Of a stretch of 64,000 nt of DNA, positions 23,686 to 37,798 are shown piece by piece (the first letter of the stretch is position 1; every line of letters begins with the position of its first letter). The stretch covers positions 1 through 64,000 of the forward strand of contig NZ_BCQQ01000021.1 of assembly GCF_001552155.1 (NCBI RefSeq), given 5' to 3'. Position numbers and translations under genes: made by a program. This DNA comes from Actinomadura formosensis NBRC 14204 (GTDB lineage: Bacteria; Actinomycetota; Actinomycetes; Streptosporangiales; Streptosporangiaceae). Under the pieces are notes generated by a model that searched no databases, had not been told where the DNA came from, and saw only the letters and a program-made list of their open reading frames with translations.

Positions 23686-25262
23686 GGACGGGCTCCGTTC
23701 TCGGCGACGTTACCGGTGATGGCCGGCGCCGGATCGCGCTGATCGACCCTGGCCAGCGTGTGTCCCACCGACGGGTTGATCACGTGCAGCACCGGCTGCG
23801 GGAAGAAGCCCATCGCCACGATGATCGCGATGATCGGGGCGATGGCCCACTTCTCCCGGGCGGACAGGTCCTTCATGCCCTCGACCGCGGGGACCTTCGG
23901 GCCGCCCATGGTCCGCTGGTACATCCACAGGATGTAGATGGCGGCGAGCACGATGGCGATGATGGACGCGACGGCGGCCCACCTGTAGCGGCTGAAGGTG
24001 CCGACCACGACGAGGAATTCCGAAACGAACGGCGACAGGCCGGGCAGCGACAGCCCGGACAGGCCGGCGATGAGGAACGTCCCGGCGAGGACGGGCGCCG
24101 CCTTCTGCACGCCGCCGAAGTCGGAGATCCGCGCCGACCGCCGCCGGACGATCAGGAACCCGACGATGAGGAACAGCGCGCCGGTGGAGAAGCCGTGGTT
24201 CACCATGTACAGCGCCGCGCCCGACTGCGCCTGCGAGGTCATCGCGAAGATACCGAGCACGATGAACCCGAAGTGGGAGATCGACGTGTAGGCGATCAGC
24301 CGCTTCATGTCGACCTGCCCGATCGCGAGGACCGCGCCGTAGATGATGCTGAGCACGGCGAACCCGAGCACGACCGGCGTCGCCCACTTGGCCGCGCCGG
24401 GGAACAGCTCCAGGCAGAACCGGAGCATCCCGTACGTGCCGACCTTGTCCAGCACGCCGACGATCAGCACCAGCGCGCCCGCCGGGGACTGCTGCGCCGC
24501 GTCCGGCAGCCAGGTGTGCACCGGCACCATCGGCGCCTTGATCGCGAACGCGATGAAGAAGCCGAGGAACAGCCACTTCGCCGTCGTCGGGTCGATGTTC
24601 ATCTTCGACAGCTCGTCGAACATGAACGTCCCGCGGCCGAGGCCGCCGGCGTCGACGGACTTCGCCGACAGCGGGTACAGCCAGATGACGGCGACGAGCA
24701 TCAGCAGCCCGCCGAACAGCGAGTACAGCAGGAACTTCACCGCGGCGTAGGAGCGCTGCGCGCCGCCGTAGGACCCGATGATGAAGTACACCGGGATCAG
24801 CATCGCCTCGAAGAAGACGTAGAAGAGGAACACGTCGGTCGCCGCGAAGACACCGATCATGGCCGCTTCCAGCGACAGCAGCAGCGCGAAGTACGTCTTC
24901 ACCGACCGCTTCGCCGGAACGTCGGTGCCGCCGGAGCGGTCCGCCTCGCCCCACGAGGCCAGCATGACCAGCGGGACGAGAATGACCGACAGCAGGATCA
25001 GCGTCAGCGCGACACCGTCGACGCCGAGGGCCCAGTGGACCCCGAACTCCTTGATCCACCAGTACTTCTCTTCGAACTGGAAGCGCGGGCCGCCGGCGTC
25101 GAAGCCCGCCGCCATGACGCCGGTGAGCGCCGCGACGGCGACGGAGACGCCGAGTGCGAACTGCTTGACCAGCGTCTCCCGCTCGCGCGGGATGGCGATG
25201 AGCAGCAGCGCGCCCGCCAGTGGCAGTCCGATGAGGACGCTCAGCCAGGGAAAGTCGCTCAT
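23682..25262 (-). CDS. nuoM: NADH-quinone oxidoreductase subunit M
   Basis: This 526-residue antiporter-like proton-pumping subunit has about 14 helices, the conserved Glu in [20 protein letters not shown] and the Lys/His elements around [17 protein letters not shown] and [16 protein letters not shown] 25262 ([15 protein letters not shown]) overlaps the nuoL stop by four bases; the frame extends upstream but that part is nuoL antisense-frame sequence. Confidence 0.95.
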   Translation of the reverse strand: MSDFPWLSVLIGLPLAGALLLIAIPRERETLVKQFALGVSVAVAALTGVMAAGFDAGGPRFQFEEKYWWIKEFGVHWALGVDGVALTLILLSVILVPLVMLASWGEADRSGGTDVPAKRSVKTYFALLLSLEAAMIGVFAATDVFLFYVFFEAMLIPVYFIIGSYGGAQRSYAAVKFLLYSLFGGLLMLVAVIWLYPLSAKSVDAGGLGRGTFMFDELSKMNIDPTTAKWLFLGFFIAFAIKAPMVPVHTWLPDAAQQSPAGALVLIVGVLDKVGTYGMLRFCLELFPGAAKWATPVVLGFAVLSIIYGAVLAIGQVDMKRLIAYTSISHFGFIVLGIFAMTSQAQSGAALYMVNHGFSTGALFLIVGFLIVRRRSARISDFGGVQKAAPVLAGTFLIAGLSGLSLPGLSPFVSEFLVVVGTFSRYRWAAVASIIAIVLAAIYILWMYQRTMGGPKVPAVEGMKDLSAREKWAIAPIIAIIVAMGFFPQPVLHVINPSVGHTLARVDQRDPAPAITGNVAENGARP

Positions 25263-27175
25263 GAAACGTTCACCACCAGGAGCGCCGCGACCACGAGGGC
25301 CGCACCGCCCAGCATCGAGAGTGCGTAGGAACGGGCGAAGCCGGTCTGGACCCGGCGGAGCCGGCCGGAACTGCCGCCGACCCCGGCGGCGGTGCCGTTG
25401 ACGACGCCGTCGACGCCGCGTCCGTCGAACCAGACCGCGAGCCGGGTCAGCCACTGCCCGGGACGCATGAGCAGCGACTCGTTGAGCGCGTCACCGTACA
25501 GGTCCTTGCGGGCCGCGACGGTGGCGAACGAGCCCTTGGGCGCCTCGCGCGGCACCGGCCGGGCGCCGTACTGCAGCCACGCGATCGCCGCACCGATGAT
25601 CATCAGCACCAGGGTGATCGCGCCCGGGACGGTGAGCCACTTGAACTCGTGCGGGTGCTCGGGCGTCCCGACGACCGGCTCCAGGAAGTCGGCGAACCCG
25701 CCGAGGATCAGGAACCCGCCGGCGGCGACGGAGCCGACCGCCAGCAGCATCAGCGGCCAGGTCATGACCTTGGGCGACTCGTGCGGGTGGACGTCGTCCT
25801 CCCAGCGCTTCTCGCCGAAGAACGTCATGAACATCACGCGCGACATGTAGTAGGCGGTGATGCCCGCGCCGATGAGGGCGCAGGCGCCGAGGATCGCCCC
25901 GGACGTGCCGCCCTTGTCGAACGCCGCCTCGATGATGGCGTCCTTGGTGAACCAGCCGGACAGGCCGGGGAACCCGATGATGGCGAGGTACCCGAGCCCG
26001 AACGTCGCGTAGGTGATCACCATCACCGCGCGGAGCGCGCCGTAGCGGCGCATGTTCACGTCGTCGTTCATGCCGTGCATGACGGAGCCCGCGCCGAGGA
26101 ACAGGCCCGCCTTGAAGAAGCCGTGCGCGATGAGATGCGCGATGGCGAAGACGTAGCCGGCCTTGCCGAGCCCGGCGGCCAGCGTCATGTAGCCGATCTG
26201 CGACATCGTCGACCCGGCGAGGGCCTTCTTGATGTCGTCCTTCGCGCAACCGATGATCGCACCGGCGAGCAGCGTGGCCGCCCCGACGATCGTGACGGCG
26301 AGCTGCGCGTCCGGCGACATCTCGAAGATCGGGCCGGACCGGACGATCAGGTAGACGCCCGCGGTCACCATCGTCGCCGCGTGGATGAGCGCCGACACGG
26401 GGGTCGGGCCCTCCATCGCGTCCAGCAGCCAGGACTGCAGCGGCAGCTGCGCCGACTTACCGCACGCGCCGAGCAGCAGGAGCAGCCCGATCGCGGTGGC
26501 GGTGCCGGTGCTGAGCTGGGACGCCAGGCCCGCGTGCCCCGGACCGGTGCCGAGGATCGAGCCGTAGTCGATCGTGCCGAACGTCGAGAACATCAGCGCG
26601 ATCGCGATGATCAGCCCCATGTCGCCGACGCGGTTGACGACGAACGCCTTCTTCGCGGCGGTCGCGGCGGTCGGCTTGTGCTGCCAGAACCCGATCAGCA
26701 GGTACGAGGCGAGGCCCACACCCTCCCAGCCGAGGAACATGACCAGGTAGTTGTTGCCGAGCACCAGCAGCAGCATCGCCGCGACGAACAGGTTCAGGTA
26801 GGCGAAGAACCGGCGCCGGTCGGGGTCCTCGGCCATGTAGCCGATGGAGTAGATGTGGATGAGCGAGCCCACCCCGGTGATCAGCAGGACGAAGCTGATG
26901 GACAGCGGGTCCACCAGCAGGTCCATGCCGACCTTGAACGAGCCGACGTCGATGAAGTTCCACAGGTGCAGGGTGCGGCGCCGGGCCTCGGCGTCGTATC
27001 CGAGCATCTGGGCGAACATCGCGGCGCCCACCGCGAACGACGCGATCGACATCGTGACGCCGAGCAGGTGGCCCCACTTGTCGGTGCGCCTCCCCCCGAG
27101 CAGGAGGATCGCGGCGCCCGCGAGCGGGAGCGCGATGAGAAGCCAGGACGCGGCCTGGATGCCTTCCGCTTTCAT
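25259..27175 (-). CDS. nuoL: NADH-quinone oxidoreductase subunit L
   Basis: This 638-residue, largest antiporter-like subunit of complex I has about 16 helices including the long lateral amphipathic helix in the C-terminal third. Signatures include [38 protein letters not shown] and [16 protein letters not shown]. It starts at ATG 27175, ten bases after nuoK, one of the few non-overlapping junctions in the operon. Confidence 0.95.
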   Translation of the reverse strand: MKAEGIQAASWLLIALPLAGAAILLLGGRRTDKWGHLLGVTMSIASFAVGAAMFAQMLGYDAEARRRTLHLWNFIDVGSFKVGMDLLVDPLSISFVLLITGVGSLIHIYSIGYMAEDPDRRRFFAYLNLFVAAMLLLVLGNNYLVMFLGWEGVGLASYLLIGFWQHKPTAATAAKKAFVVNRVGDMGLIIAIALMFSTFGTIDYGSILGTGPGHAGLASQLSTGTATAIGLLLLLGACGKSAQLPLQSWLLDAMEGPTPVSALIHAATMVTAGVYLIVRSGPIFEMSPDAQLAVTIVGAATLLAGAIIGCAKDDIKKALAGSTMSQIGYMTLAAGLGKAGYVFAIAHLIAHGFFKAGLFLGAGSVMHGMNDDVNMRRYGALRAVMVITYATFGLGYLAIIGFPGLSGWFTKDAIIEAAFDKGGTSGAILGACALIGAGITAYYMSRVMFMTFFGEKRWEDDVHPHESPKVMTWPLMLLAVGSVAAGGFLILGGFADFLEPVVGTPEHPHEFKWLTVPGAITLVLMIIGAAIAWLQYGARPVPREAPKGSFATVAARKDLYGDALNESLLMRPGQWLTRLAVWFDGRGVDGVVNGTAAGVGGSSGRLRRVQTGFARSYALSMLGGAALVVAALLVVNVS

Positions 27176-27185
27176 CCTCGGCCTC

Positions 27186-27485
27186 TCAGTACTTCAGCAG
27201 GTTCGCGTCGTCGACCGACGAGGACCTGCGGGTCCGGAAGATGGTCATGATGATCGCCAGGCCCACGACGACTTCCGCGGCGGCCACCACCATCACGAAG
27301 AAGGCGATGATCTGACCATCCAGATTGCCGTGCATGCGGGAGAACGAGACGAACGCCAGGTTCGTCGCGTTCAGCATGAGCTCGACGCACATGAACACCA
27401 CGATCGCGTTGCGCCGCACGAGGACGCCGAGCGCTCCGATGGTGAACAGGATCGCCGAGAGCGCCAGGTAGTGCCCCGGACTCAT
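27186..27485 (-). CDS. nuoK: NADH-quinone oxidoreductase subunit K
   Basis: This 99-residue, three-helix membrane subunit carries the conserved Glu of the second helix in [17 protein letters not shown], which is needed for proton translocation, and the first-helix pattern [18 protein letters not shown]. It has the normal family length and overlaps nuoJ by four bases. Confidence 0.95.
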   Translation of the reverse strand: MSPGHYLALSAILFTIGALGVLVRRNAIVVFMCVELMLNATNLAFVSFSRMHGNLDGQIIAFFVMVVAAAEVVVGLAIIMTIFRTRRSSSVDDANLLKY

Positions 27486-28390
27486 TGACCCGCCTCCCCT
27501 TCACTCGCGCCGCCGCCCGCGGCCGGCGACCCCGACTTCACCGAGCGCGCCTCGGCGTCGGCGTCGTGGACGTCCTCGGTGACCGCCTTGACCGCGGCCA
27601 CGTCCTGTTCGAGGGCCTCCTCCTCGGTGCCGCCGTAGAGGTCGGCGTGCCGCTCGGCGGTGTCGGTGCGGGCCGCGATGACCGGGTTGACCGACAGCTC
27701 CGACGGGGTGCCGTCCGGCAGCAGCGCCGGCATGTCGACGGCGTTGTGCCGGGCGTAGGTGCCGGGGCCGGGCAGCGGGCCGGGGTGGTCGCCGGTCAGG
27801 AACCGTTCCTTGGACAGGTCCTTCTGCGTCGGCTTCGGCTCGGTCCGCTCCCGGTGCGCCAGCACCATCGCGCCCAGCGCCGCGGTGATCAGCAGGGCGC
27901 TGGTCGCCTCGAACGCGAACACGTACTTGGAGAACAGCAGCCGGGCCAGCCCCATCACGTTGCCGCCGGCGTTGGCCTGCTTCAGGCCCACCGAACCGCC
28001 GAGCGCCGCGTTCCCGAGCCCCACCGTCAGCAGGACGATGAAGCCGAGCGCGGCGATCGCGGCCCAGAAGCGCTGGCCCCGGATCGTCTCCACCAGCGAG
28101 TCGGTGGAACTGACCCCGACGAGCATCAGCACGAACAGGAACAGCATCAGCACCGCGCCGGTGTAGACGATCACCTGGACGAACGCCAGGAACGGCGCGC
28201 TCTGGATCGCGTACAGCGCGGCGAGGCAGAGCATCACGGTCGCCAGCAGCAGCGCCGAGTGCACCGCCTTCCGCATGAAGATCATGCCGAGCGCGGCGAG
28301 CACCGACACGACCGCCAGGAGCCAGAAGAAGAACGGCTCACCGGACTGCTTGTCGGCGACCTCGGCGGCGAGGAGATGAGCGGTGCTCAT
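27482..28390 (-). CDS. nuoJ: NADH-quinone oxidoreductase subunit J with long C-terminal tail
   Basis: This 302-residue protein has a five-helix NuoJ core in about the first 185 residues, with the conserved [20 protein letters not shown] stretch near residue 60-90. The remaining 115 residues are a hydrophilic tail rich in Ala, Asp, Glu and Thr, absent from the E. coli subunit but common in actinobacteria. The tail should face the cytoplasm; its role is unknown. It overlaps nuoI and nuoK by four bases each. Confidence 0.93.
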   Translation of the reverse strand: MSTAHLLAAEVADKQSGEPFFFWLLAVVSVLAALGMIFMRKAVHSALLLATVMLCLAALYAIQSAPFLAFVQVIVYTGAVLMLFLFVLMLVGVSSTDSLVETIRGQRFWAAIAALGFIVLLTVGLGNAALGGSVGLKQANAGGNVMGLARLLFSKYVFAFEATSALLITAALGAMVLAHRERTEPKPTQKDLSKERFLTGDHPGPLPGPGTYARHNAVDMPALLPDGTPSELSVNPVIAARTDTAERHADLYGGTEEEALEQDVAAVKAVTEDVHDADAEARSVKSGSPAAGGGASEGEAGQ

Positions 28391-28920
28391 TTGCCCTCAC
28401 CTCCGTCGTCCTGCTTGAGGCCGAGGCGGTAGTAGTCCTCCTCGGTGTCGCCGAGCCGCATCTCGTGCGGCGGCGTCTCCATGCCCTCGCGCAGCGGCGC
28501 CAGCAGCATGTCCTTGGTGTAGATCAGGCTCTCGCGGCTGTCGTCGGCGAGCTCGTACTCGTTGGTCATCGTGAGCGCCCGGGTCGGGCACGCCTCGATG
28601 CACAGCCCGCAGAGGATGCAGCGCAGATAGTTGATCTGGTAGGTGCGGCCGTACCGCTCGCCGGGCGAGTACCGCTCCTCCGCCGTGTTGTCGGCGCCCT
28701 CGACGAAGATGGCGTCCGCCGGGCAGGCCCACGCGCACAGCTCGCAGCCGATGCACTTCTCCAGGCCGTCCGGCCAGCGGTTGAGCTGGTGCCGCCCGTG
28801 GAAGCGCGGGGCGGTCGGCTTCTTCACCTCCGGGTACTGGACGGTCTCGCTCTTCATGAACATCTGGTGGAACGAGACCCCGAACCCCTTGACCGGGTTC
28901 AGGAAATCAGTGAGTCCCAC
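28387..28920 (-). CDS. nuoI: NADH-quinone oxidoreductase subunit I
   Basis: This 177-residue ferredoxin-like subunit has two 4Fe-4S sites (N6a, N6b): [12 protein letters not shown] near 57-68 and [12 protein letters not shown] near 102-113. It passes electrons from the NuoG side to NuoB. It overlaps nuoH by 14 bases at its start and nuoJ by four bases at its end. Confidence 0.95.
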   Translation of the reverse strand: MGLTDFLNPVKGFGVSFHQMFMKSETVQYPEVKKPTAPRFHGRHQLNRWPDGLEKCIGCELCAWACPADAIFVEGADNTAEERYSPGERYGRTYQINYLRCILCGLCIEACPTRALTMTNEYELADDSRESLIYTKDMLLAPLREGMETPPHEMRLGDTEEDYYRLGLKQDDGGEGK

Positions 28921-30247
28921 TGGTGACCTCCTCGGAGGAAGTTTCGATCTTGGCGGGCCGGACCGGCTCGCGGGCGCGACCGTGGTAGTGCGGCGCGTCC
29001 AGCGGCGGCACCGGGAACCCGCCGGCGGCCGGCTCGGCCTGTCCGCCCTGCGCCGCGCCGGGCACGATCTCCTTGTCCTCCTCGCCGCCCCGGAACATCT
29101 CCCAGAGCACCGTGGCCAGCAGCACCACCGCGCCGACCACCGCCGCGGCGATGACGATCTGCCGCATGTCGTAGCCCTCGTTCTTGAAGGCGCGGATGGC
29201 CGCCACCAGCAGGATCCAGCCGAGGGAGACGGGGATCAGCACCTTCCAGCCGAGCCTCATCAGCTGGTCGTAGCGGACCCGCGGCAGCGTGCCGCGCAGC
29301 CAGATGAAGAAGAAGATGAACAGGAAGACCTTGATCAGGAACCACAGCATCGGCCACCAGCCGGAGTTGGCGCCCGCCCACACCGTGGAGATCGGCGCGG
29401 GAGCACGCCAGCCGCCGAGGAACAGCGTGGTGGCGAGCGCCGACAGGGTGGTGAGGTTGATGTACTCCGCGAGGAAGAACATCGCGAACTTCAGCGACGA
29501 GTACTCGGTGTGGAACCCGCCGACGATCTCGCCCTCGCCCTCCGGCAGGTCGAACGGGATGCGGTTCGACTCGCCCATCATCGTGATCACATAGATCACG
29601 AAGGACGGGGCCAGCAGCACCACGAACCACGTGTCGTGCTGCGAAGCGACGATCTCCGAGGTCGACATCGTGCCGGCGAACATGAACACCGCCACGAACG
29701 ACAGCCCCATCGCGATCTCATAGGAGATCATCTGCGCGGACGAGCGGAGCCCGCCGAGCAGCGAGTACGGCGACATCGACGACCAGCCGGCCAGCACGAC
29801 GCCGTAGATGGCCATCGACGACATCGCCAGCACCAGCAGCACCGCGACCGGAAGGTCGGTGCCCTGCAGCGCCGTCTTGTGCCCGAAGATCGACACCGTC
29901 GGCCCGAACGGGATGATGATGAACGAGATGAACGCCGGCACCGCCGCCATCACCGGCGCCAGGATGAACACGACCTTGTCCACCTGGCGGGGGACGATGT
30001 CCTCCTTCAGCGCCAGCTTGATGCCGTCGGCGAGGCCCTGCAGCAGGCCGAAGGGCCCGGCGCGGTTCGGGCCGACGCGCAACTGCATCCGGCCGATGAC
30101 GCGCCGCTCCATCCACATCGTCATCAGCACGGTCACGACGAGGAACGCGAAGATGAACAGGACCTTGCCGCCGATCAGCCACCACGGGTCGGTGCCGAAG
30201 TCCTTCAGCGTGGGGTCGGCCGCCGGGGCCGCGGCGAGCGGGCTCAT
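28907..30247 (-). CDS. nuoH: NADH-quinone oxidoreductase subunit H
   Basis: This 446-residue, eight-helix subunit forms the quinone chamber at the membrane interface. The acidic loop [20 protein letters not shown] and the [20 protein letters not shown] segment are diagnostic. The last 70 residues form a hydrophilic extension beyond the usual end. ATG 30247 ([12 protein letters not shown]) overlaps the nuoG stop by four bases. Confidence 0.95.
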   Translation of the reverse strand: MSPLAAAPAADPTLKDFGTDPWWLIGGKVLFIFAFLVVTVLMTMWMERRVIGRMQLRVGPNRAGPFGLLQGLADGIKLALKEDIVPRQVDKVVFILAPVMAAVPAFISFIIIPFGPTVSIFGHKTALQGTDLPVAVLLVLAMSSMAIYGVVLAGWSSMSPYSLLGGLRSSAQMISYEIAMGLSFVAVFMFAGTMSTSEIVASQHDTWFVVLLAPSFVIYVITMMGESNRIPFDLPEGEGEIVGGFHTEYSSLKFAMFFLAEYINLTTLSALATTLFLGGWRAPAPISTVWAGANSGWWPMLWFLIKVFLFIFFFIWLRGTLPRVRYDQLMRLGWKVLIPVSLGWILLVAAIRAFKNEGYDMRQIVIAAAVVGAVVLLATVLWEMFRGGEEDKEIVPGAAQGGQAEPAAGGFPVPPLDAPHYHGRAREPVRPAKIETSSEEVTSGTH

Positions 30248-32712
30248 TTGCCACCTCCAGCGTTCCGCGCGGCGCCCGGGAGCACCCCGCTCGCGATCTT
30301 GACGATGCCGCCCGCGGCCGCGCCCAGATCCCGGTGGAGGGCGCAGCCCGCCGAGTTCGTCGGCAGCCACACCACCCGGTCGGGCAGGTCCGGGGTGATC
30401 TCCAGCGGGAGCGTCACCTCACCGCGCGCCGCCGACACGGTCACCGCGTCGGTCGCGCCGATCTCCGCGGCCGTCGCGGGCGACAGCCGGGCGATCGCGG
30501 GCTTGGCGGTGCCCGCGAGGAACGGCTCGCCGTCCTGCAGGCGGCCCCGGTCCAGCAGCAGCCGCCACGTCGCGAGCAGCGCCTCGCCCTGCTCGGGGTG
30601 CGGCGGCAGTTCCTGCGCCACGTCCGGCGCCTCCGGACGCTCACCGCGGTACCCGCCGAGCTCGGTCAGCTCGCGGCGCGCCGCCTCCGGGCCGGGCAGG
30701 CCCAGGTGGACGTCCATCTCGTCGGCCAGCGCGTCCAGCACCCGCAGGTCGGACAGCCGCCCGGCCGACTTCAGCACGGTGTCGAACGGACGGCCGCGGC
30801 CCTCCCAGTCGACGAACGTCCCGGACTTCTCCGTGACGACCGCGACCGGGAACACCACGTCGGCGCGGTCGGTGACCGCGCTCGGCCGCTGCTCCAGGCT
30901 CACCACGAACGGGGTCGCGTCGAGCGCCCGGAGCATCGTCTCCGGGTCGGCGAGGTCGTAGGGGTCGACTCCGCCGACGAGCAGCGCGCCGCGCCGTCCC
31001 GCGGCCGCCGCCGCGACGATCCCGTCGGTGTCCTCGCCCGCCGCGGCGGGCAGGTCCGCGACGCCCCAGACGCGGGCGACCTCGGCGCGTGCGGCGGCGT
31101 CGGTCACCGGACGGCCGATCGGCAGCAGCCCGGGCAGCGCCCCGGCCTCGATCGCGCCGCGTTCCCCGGCCCGGCGCGGCACCCATGCCAGCCGGGCTCC
31201 GGTGATCCGCGCCAGCCGGACCGCCGCGGTCAGCGCGCCGGGGCTGCCGGCGAGCCGCTCCCCGGCCAGGATGACGGCGCCGGGCGTCTCCAGCAGCGTC
31301 CGGATGCCCGCGTGGCCGGCGTCCCCGATCAGCGAGCCGAGCGTCTCGGCCTCGGCGCCGGGCGGCGTCGGCAGCAGCGTGCCGCCGACCTTCGCCAGCC
31401 CGCGGGTCGCGAACGGCGCGGCGGCGTACACCGGCAGCCGGTGCTTGCGGTACGCCTTGCGGAGCCGCAGGAAGACGATCGGCGATTCCTCCTCCGGCTC
31501 GAAGCCGGCGAGGAGGACGACGGGCGCCTTCTCCAGGTCGGTGTAGGACACCTCGATGGAGTGGCCCGCGACCGAGGAGGCGATGAACCGCGACTCCTCG
31601 TCCGACAGCGGCCGGGCCCGGAAGTCGACGTCGTTGGTGCCGAGCGCGATCCGGGCGAACTTGGCGTAGGCGTAGGCGTCCTCCAGGGTGACGCGGCCGC
31701 CGGTCAGCACCCCGGCCGAGCCGCGCGCCGCCGCGAGGCCGCGCGCCGCGATGGTGAGCGCCTCCGGCCAGGACGCCGGCTCCAGTTCACCGTCCTCGCC
31801 CCGGACGAGCGGGTGCGTGAACCGCTCCGGCCGCGTCCCGTAGGCGAACGCCCAGCGGCCCTTGTCGCAGTTCCATTCCTCGTTGACCTGCGGGTCGTCC
31901 CCGGCGAGCCGGCGGGTGACCTTGCCGCGCCGGTGGTCGGTGCGCAGCGCGCAGCCGGCCGCGCAGTGCTCGCAGACGCTCGGCTGCGACACCAGGTCGA
32001 ACGGGCGGGACCGGAACCGGTACGCGGTGCCGGTGAGCGCGCCCACCGGGCAGATCTGCACGGTGTTGCCGGAGAAGTAGGAGTGGAACGGCTTGCCGTC
32101 GGCCGTCCCGACCTCCTCCTTCGCGCCGCGGTTCAGCAGGTCGATGAACGGGTCGCCGGCGATCTGCTCGGAGAACCGGGTGCAGCGGGTGCACTGGATG
32201 CACCGCTCGCGGTCGAGCAGCACCTGGCTGGACAGCGGCAGCGGCTTCGGCCAGGTCCGCTTGGTCTCCTGGAAGCGCGTCTCGCCGCGCCCGTTGGACA
32301 TCGCCTGGTTCTGCAGCGGGCACTCGCCGCCCTTGTCGCAGATCGGGCAGTCCAGCGGGTGGTTGATGAGCAGGAACTCCATCACGCCGTGCTGCGCCTT
32401 GTCGGCCACCGGCGAGGTGAGCTGGGTCTTGATGACCATGCCCGGCATCACGGTGGTCGTGCAGGACGCCTGCGGCTTCGGCATCCCGCGGCCGTTGCCG
32501 GCGTCCGGGATCTCCACCAGGCACTGCCGGCAGGCGCCGATCGGGTCGAGCAGCGGGTGCTCGCAGAACCGGGGGATCTGGATGCCGAGCAGCTCGGCGG
32601 CCCGGATGATCAGCGTGCCCTTCGGCACCTCGATCTCGAAGCCGTCGATGGTGCAGGAGACCATCTCCACCTGCTCGACCGACTGACCCGACTTGTCGTC
32701 GGTGACGGTCAC
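30244..32712 (-). CDS. nuoG: NADH-quinone oxidoreductase subunit G
   Basis: This 822-residue iron-sulfur subunit has an N-terminal 2Fe-2S domain ([17 protein letters not shown]), a His-ligated 4Fe-4S site in [15 protein letters not shown] and a second site CIQCTRC. The extra N7-type site CEHCAAGC with a distant Cys in [13 protein letters not shown] is kept, followed by a degenerate molybdopterin-oxidoreductase-like domain. The start is GTG 32712 ([14 protein letters not shown]), overlapping nuoF by four bases; the frame extends upstream but is not coding there. Confidence 0.95.
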   Translation of the reverse strand: MTVTDDKSGQSVEQVEMVSCTIDGFEIEVPKGTLIIRAAELLGIQIPRFCEHPLLDPIGACRQCLVEIPDAGNGRGMPKPQASCTTTVMPGMVIKTQLTSPVADKAQHGVMEFLLINHPLDCPICDKGGECPLQNQAMSNGRGETRFQETKRTWPKPLPLSSQVLLDRERCIQCTRCTRFSEQIAGDPFIDLLNRGAKEEVGTADGKPFHSYFSGNTVQICPVGALTGTAYRFRSRPFDLVSQPSVCEHCAAGCALRTDHRRGKVTRRLAGDDPQVNEEWNCDKGRWAFAYGTRPERFTHPLVRGEDGELEPASWPEALTIAARGLAAARGSAGVLTGGRVTLEDAYAYAKFARIALGTNDVDFRARPLSDEESRFIASSVAGHSIEVSYTDLEKAPVVLLAGFEPEEESPIVFLRLRKAYRKHRLPVYAAAPFATRGLAKVGGTLLPTPPGAEAETLGSLIGDAGHAGIRTLLETPGAVILAGERLAGSPGALTAAVRLARITGARLAWVPRRAGERGAIEAGALPGLLPIGRPVTDAAARAEVARVWGVADLPAAAGEDTDGIVAAAAAGRRGALLVGGVDPYDLADPETMLRALDATPFVVSLEQRPSAVTDRADVVFPVAVVTEKSGTFVDWEGRGRPFDTVLKSAGRLSDLRVLDALADEMDVHLGLPGPEAARRELTELGGYRGERPEAPDVAQELPPHPEQGEALLATWRLLLDRGRLQDGEPFLAGTAKPAIARLSPATAAEIGATDAVTVSAARGEVTLPLEITPDLPDRVVWLPTNSAGCALHRDLGAAAGGIVKIASGVLPGAARNAGGGK

Positions 32713-34007
32713 TTGGCACCTCCCCAAAGGGTGGACTTGGCCGGGTCGAACGGGCAGCCGCCCTGTTCGAAGTGCTGGAGGTACTCGTCCCGGAACAGCT
32801 TGATGGACGACACGACCGGGCTGGTCGCGCCGTCGCCGAGGGCGCAGAACGCGCGGCCGAGGATGTTGTCGGAGATGTCCAGCAGGGTCTCCAGGTCCTC
32901 CTCGGTGCCCTCGCCGGCCTCCAGCCGCTTGAACATCTGCTTGTACCAGTAGGTGCCCTCGCGGCACGGCGTGCACTTGCCGCACGACTCGTGCGCGTAG
33001 AACTCCGACCAGCGCTGGACGGCCCGGACGACGCACGTCGTCTCGTCGAAGATCTGCAGCGCCCGGGTGCCGAGCATGGACCCGGCCGCGCCGACGGACT
33101 CGAAGTCCAGCGGGACGTCCAGGTGCTCGTCGGTGAAGATCGGCGTGGACGACCCGCCGGGGGTCCAGAACTTCAGCCGGTGCCCCGCCCGGATGCCGCC
33201 CGCCATGTCGAGCAGTTCCCGCAGCGTGATGCCGAGCGGCGCCTCGTACTGGCCGGGCCGCGTGACGTGCCCGGACAGCGAGAAGATCCCGAAGCCCTGC
33301 GACTTCTCGGTGCCCATCGAGGCGAACCATTCCGGCCCGTTCTCGATGATCGAGGGAACCGAGGAGATCGACTCGACGTTGTTGATGACAGTGGGTCCGC
33401 CGTAGAGGCCCGCGACCGCGGGGAAGGGGGGCTTCAGCCTGGGCTGACCGCGGAATCCCTCAAGGGAGTCCAGCAGCGCCGTCTCCTCGCCGCAGATGTA
33501 GGCCCCGGCGCCGCTGTGCACGACCACGTCCAGGTCGTAACCGGACCCGAGGATGTCCTTGCCGAGGTAACCGGTCTCGTACGCCTCCGCCACCGCCTGC
33601 TGCAGCCGGCGGATCACGTGCAGGACCTCGCCGCGCACGTAGATGAACGCGTGGTTCGACTTGATCGCGTACGAGCTGATGATGACGCCCTCGACCAGCA
33701 CGTGCGGGTTGGCCATCATCAGCGGGATGTCCTTGCACGTGCCCGGCTCGGACTCGTCGGCGTTGACGACGAGATAGCGCGGGTTCGGGCTGGACGGCGG
33801 CAGGAAGCCCCACTTCATCCCGGTGGGGAACCCGGCACCGCCCCGGCCGCGGAGGCCGGAGTCCTTGACGGCCTGGACGATCTCGTCCGGCGCCATGCCG
33901 AGCGCCTTGCGGAGGGCCTTGTAGCCGCCCTCGCGCTCGTAGCCGGCGCGGGTGAACGAGTCGGCCTGGTCCCAGTTCCTGGTGAGGACGGGGGTGAGCG
34001 TGGTCAC
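32709..34007 (-). CDS. nuoF: NADH-quinone oxidoreductase subunit F
   Basis: This 432-residue subunit oxidises NADH at its FMN. It shows the NADH/FMN loop [15 protein letters not shown], the FMN-contact stretch [14 protein letters not shown], and the N3 cluster motif [12 protein letters not shown] with a later Cys in [13 protein letters not shown] 34007 ([12 protein letters not shown]) overlaps nuoE by four bases. Confidence 0.95.
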   Translation of the reverse strand: MTTLTPVLTRNWDQADSFTRAGYEREGGYKALRKALGMAPDEIVQAVKDSGLRGRGGAGFPTGMKWGFLPPSSPNPRYLVVNADESEPGTCKDIPLMMANPHVLVEGVIISSYAIKSNHAFIYVRGEVLHVIRRLQQAVAEAYETGYLGKDILGSGYDLDVVVHSGAGAYICGEETALLDSLEGFRGQPRLKPPFPAVAGLYGGPTVINNVESISSVPSIIENGPEWFASMGTEKSQGFGIFSLSGHVTRPGQYEAPLGITLRELLDMAGGIRAGHRLKFWTPGGSSTPIFTDEHLDVPLDFESVGAAGSMLGTRALQIFDETTCVVRAVQRWSEFYAHESCGKCTPCREGTYWYKQMFKRLEAGEGTEEDLETLLDISDNILGRAFCALGDGATSPVVSSIKLFRDEYLQHFEQGGCPFDPAKSTLWGGAK

Positions 34008-34779
34008 TGGTTCCGTCCTTCCTGGCTGCCGGGCTTGGCCTCGCCGGGGACGGGTTCGCCCGGCTCGTGCGGCGGCTCGGCGATCTGTTCCGGCTTCACC
34101 GGCTCCTCCGGACGCTCCCGGCCCGCCTCGGTGGAAGGCGCCTCCCACCCGCGCTCCCGGGCGAGCTTCACCCCGGCCAGCGACTCGGGCCCGGCCTGGA
34201 CGCCCTCACCGGCGAGCCCGTCCGGGAACCCGGCGAGCACGCGGGACGCCTCCTTCCAGGTGGCCAGGTGGTTCGGCCCGCGGGAGGGGAGCACGTCGTT
34301 GCCGAGGCGCAGGTCGTCGACGAGCTGCTTCGCCTTCTCGGGAGTCATGTTGTCGAAGAACTCCCAGTTGACCATCACCACCGGGGCGAAGTCGCAGGCC
34401 GCGTTGCACTCGACCCGCTCCAGGCTGATCTTGCCGTCCGGGGTGGCCTCGTCGTGCCCGACCCCGGTGTGCTCGCTCAGCTCGTCCCAGATCTGGTCGC
34501 CGCCCATGATCGCGCACAGCGTGTTGGTGCAGACGCCGACGTGGTACTCCCCGACCGGCTTCCGCTTGTACTGCGTGTAGAACGTGACGACGCCCATCAC
34601 CTGCGCGGGCGTGATGCCGAGCATCTCCGCGCAGAACTCCACGCCGTCCTTGGTGACGTGGCCCTCGGCCGACTGCACCAGGTGCAGCATCGGCAGCAGC
34701 GCCGACCGCGGCCGCGGGTACCGGCCGATGATCTCCTTGGCGTCCCGCTCCAGCCGCTCGCGTACGTCGGGTTCGTATG

Positions 34780-34783
<4 letters not shown>
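34004..34783 (-). CDS. nuoE: NADH-quinone oxidoreductase subunit E with C-terminal extension
   Basis: This 259-residue thioredoxin-fold subunit has the N1a 2Fe-2S ligands in VCTNTLC and ECNAACD. The core ends near residue 165; the remainder is a Glu/Pro/Gly-rich extension ([20 protein letters not shown]) likely to be disordered. ATG 34783 ([18 protein letters not shown]) overlaps nuoD by four bases. Confidence 0.94.
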
Positions 34784-36122
<1,339 letters not shown>

Positions 36123-36126
<4 letters not shown>

Positions 36127-36869
36127 ACGTAAGACCTCCGCTCGTCCGGCGGCGGGATCTCCGCTCCGCGGTACTCGACGGGGATGCCGCCGAGGGGGTA
36201 GTCCTTGCGCTGCGGGTGCCCGACCCAGTCGTCGGGCATCTCGATGCGCGTCAGCGCGGGATGGCCGTCGTAGACGATGCCGAAGAAGTCGTAGGTCTCC
36301 CGCTCGTGCCAGTCGCTCGTCGGGTACACCGGCACCAGCGACGGGACGTGCGGGTCGGCGTCCGGGCAGGTCACTTCCAGCCGGACCCGCCGGTTGTGCG
36401 TGATCGACAGCAGGTGCACGACGGAGTGCAGCTCGGCGCCCTCGTCCTTCGGGTAGTGCACGCCGGACACGCCCGAGCACAGCTCGAAGCGCAGTGACGG
36501 CTCGTCCCGCATGGTCCGCGCGACCTCGGCCAGGTGCTCGCGCCTGACGAAGAGGGTCAGTTCGCCGCGGTGCACGACGACCCGCTCGACCGCGTCCCCG
36601 AAGTACGGGTAGGCGCGCTGGAGTTCGTCGGCGATCTCGTCGAACTCGCCGGGCTCGGCGGCGCCGCCGGGCCCGCCGTAGGGGCGCGGCGTCGACACCT
36701 TCGGGGCCTGCCGGACGACGAGCCCGCCGTACCCGGAGGTGTCGCCGGTGGTCTTCGCGCCGAACATGCCCTTGCGGACGACCGGCTGCTCCCGGCGCTC
36801 CTCCTCGGCGTGCGCGGGCAGCTGGTCGGCGGCCTGCTCGGCCCGCTGCTCGGGGTGCTCGGAAGTCAT
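36123..36869 (-). CDS. nuoC: NADH-quinone oxidoreductase subunit C
   Basis: This 248-residue, 30-kDa-type subunit has its conserved C-terminal half with [20 protein letters not shown] and [13 protein letters not shown]. The first 85 residues are a hydrophilic extension rich in Glu, Gly and Pro, typical of actinobacteria. ATG 36869 ([15 protein letters not shown]) overlaps the nuoB stop by four bases. Confidence 0.94.
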
Positions 36870-37414
36870 GAGGCCCCCTGTCCCAGCAGCGGCAGCCGGC
36901 GGCGCTTGGCCTCTTCCAGCTCCACGATCTGCTTCGCGCGCTGCGGCCCGAGCTTGGTGTTCTGGATCTTGTCGTGCAGCTTCAGGATCGCGTCCAGCAG
37001 CATCTCCGGCCGCGGCGGGCAGCCGGGCAGGTAGATGTCCACCGGGACGATGTGGTCCACGCCCTGCACGATCGCGTAGTTGTTGAACATGCCGCCGGAC
37101 GAGGCGCACACGCCCATCGCGATGACCCACTTCGGCTCGGTCATCTGGTCGTAGATCTGCCGCAGCACCGGCGCCATCTTCTGGCTCACCCGGCCCGCGA
37201 CGATCATCAGGTCGGCCTGCCGCGGCGTCGCCGAGGCGCGCTCCATCCCCCACCGGGAGAAGTCGTGCCGGGGGTCGCCGGTCGCCATCATCTCGATCGC
37301 GCAGCAGGCGAGGCCGAACGTCGCCGGCCACACCGAACTCTTACGCGCCCAACCCGCGACCTGCTCAACCGTGGTCAGCAGGAACCCGCTGGGGAGTTTC
37401 TCCTCTAGACCCAT
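36866..37414 (-). CDS. nuoB: NADH-quinone oxidoreductase subunit B
   Basis: This 182-residue subunit carries the terminal N2 4Fe-4S cluster. The ligands are in [20 protein letters not shown] and [10 protein letters not shown]. It hands electrons to menaquinone. ATG 37414 ([13 protein letters not shown]) lies one base after the nuoA stop. Confidence 0.95.
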   Translation of the reverse strand: MGLEEKLPSGFLLTTVEQVAGWARKSSVWPATFGLACCAIEMMATGDPRHDFSRWGMERASATPRQADLMIVAGRVSQKMAPVLRQIYDQMTEPKWVIAMGVCASSGGMFNNYAIVQGVDHIVPVDIYLPGCPPRPEMLLDAILKLHDKIQNTKLGPQRAKQIVELEEAKRRRLPLLGQGAS

Positions 37415-37415
37415 C

Positions 37416-37775
37416 TCAGTCCCACTCCAGACCGCCGCGCCGCCAGATGTAGGCGTACGCAACGAGCACGGTGACGATGAAAAGGACCATCTCGACAAGG
37501 CCGAAGAGCCCCATCCGGTCGAAAGCGACCGCCCAGGGGTAAAGGAAGATGATCTCAATGTCGAAGACGATGAACAGCATCGCCGTCAGGTAGTACTTGA
37601 TCGGAAAACGTCCGCCGCCGACCGGCTGCGGAGTCGGCTCGATACCGCACTCGTAGGCGTCCAGCCGGGCACGGTTCCAGCGCTTCGGCCCGGTGAACGC
37701 GGCCATCAGCACCGAGCCCCCGGCGAAGGCGAAGGCGAGCAACCCGAGCACGATGATCGGAATATAGAGATCCAT
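37416..37775 (-). CDS. nuoA: NADH-quinone oxidoreductase subunit A
   Basis: This 119-residue, three-helix subunit opens the operon. The loop motif YECGIEPT contains the Cys/Glu pair near the quinone channel. The start ATG has GGGGAGAGG nine bases upstream. The 158-base gap to the geranylgeranyl reductase gene contains a palindrome (37799-37812) but no Rex site. Confidence 0.94.
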   Translation of the reverse strand: MDLYIPIIVLGLLAFAFAGGSVLMAAFTGPKRWNRARLDAYECGIEPTPQPVGGGRFPIKYYLTAMLFIVFDIEIIFLYPWAVAFDRMGLFGLVEMVLFIVTVLVAYAYIWRRGGLEWD

Positions 37776-37798
37776 GCGTTACGACCTCTCCCCGGGAC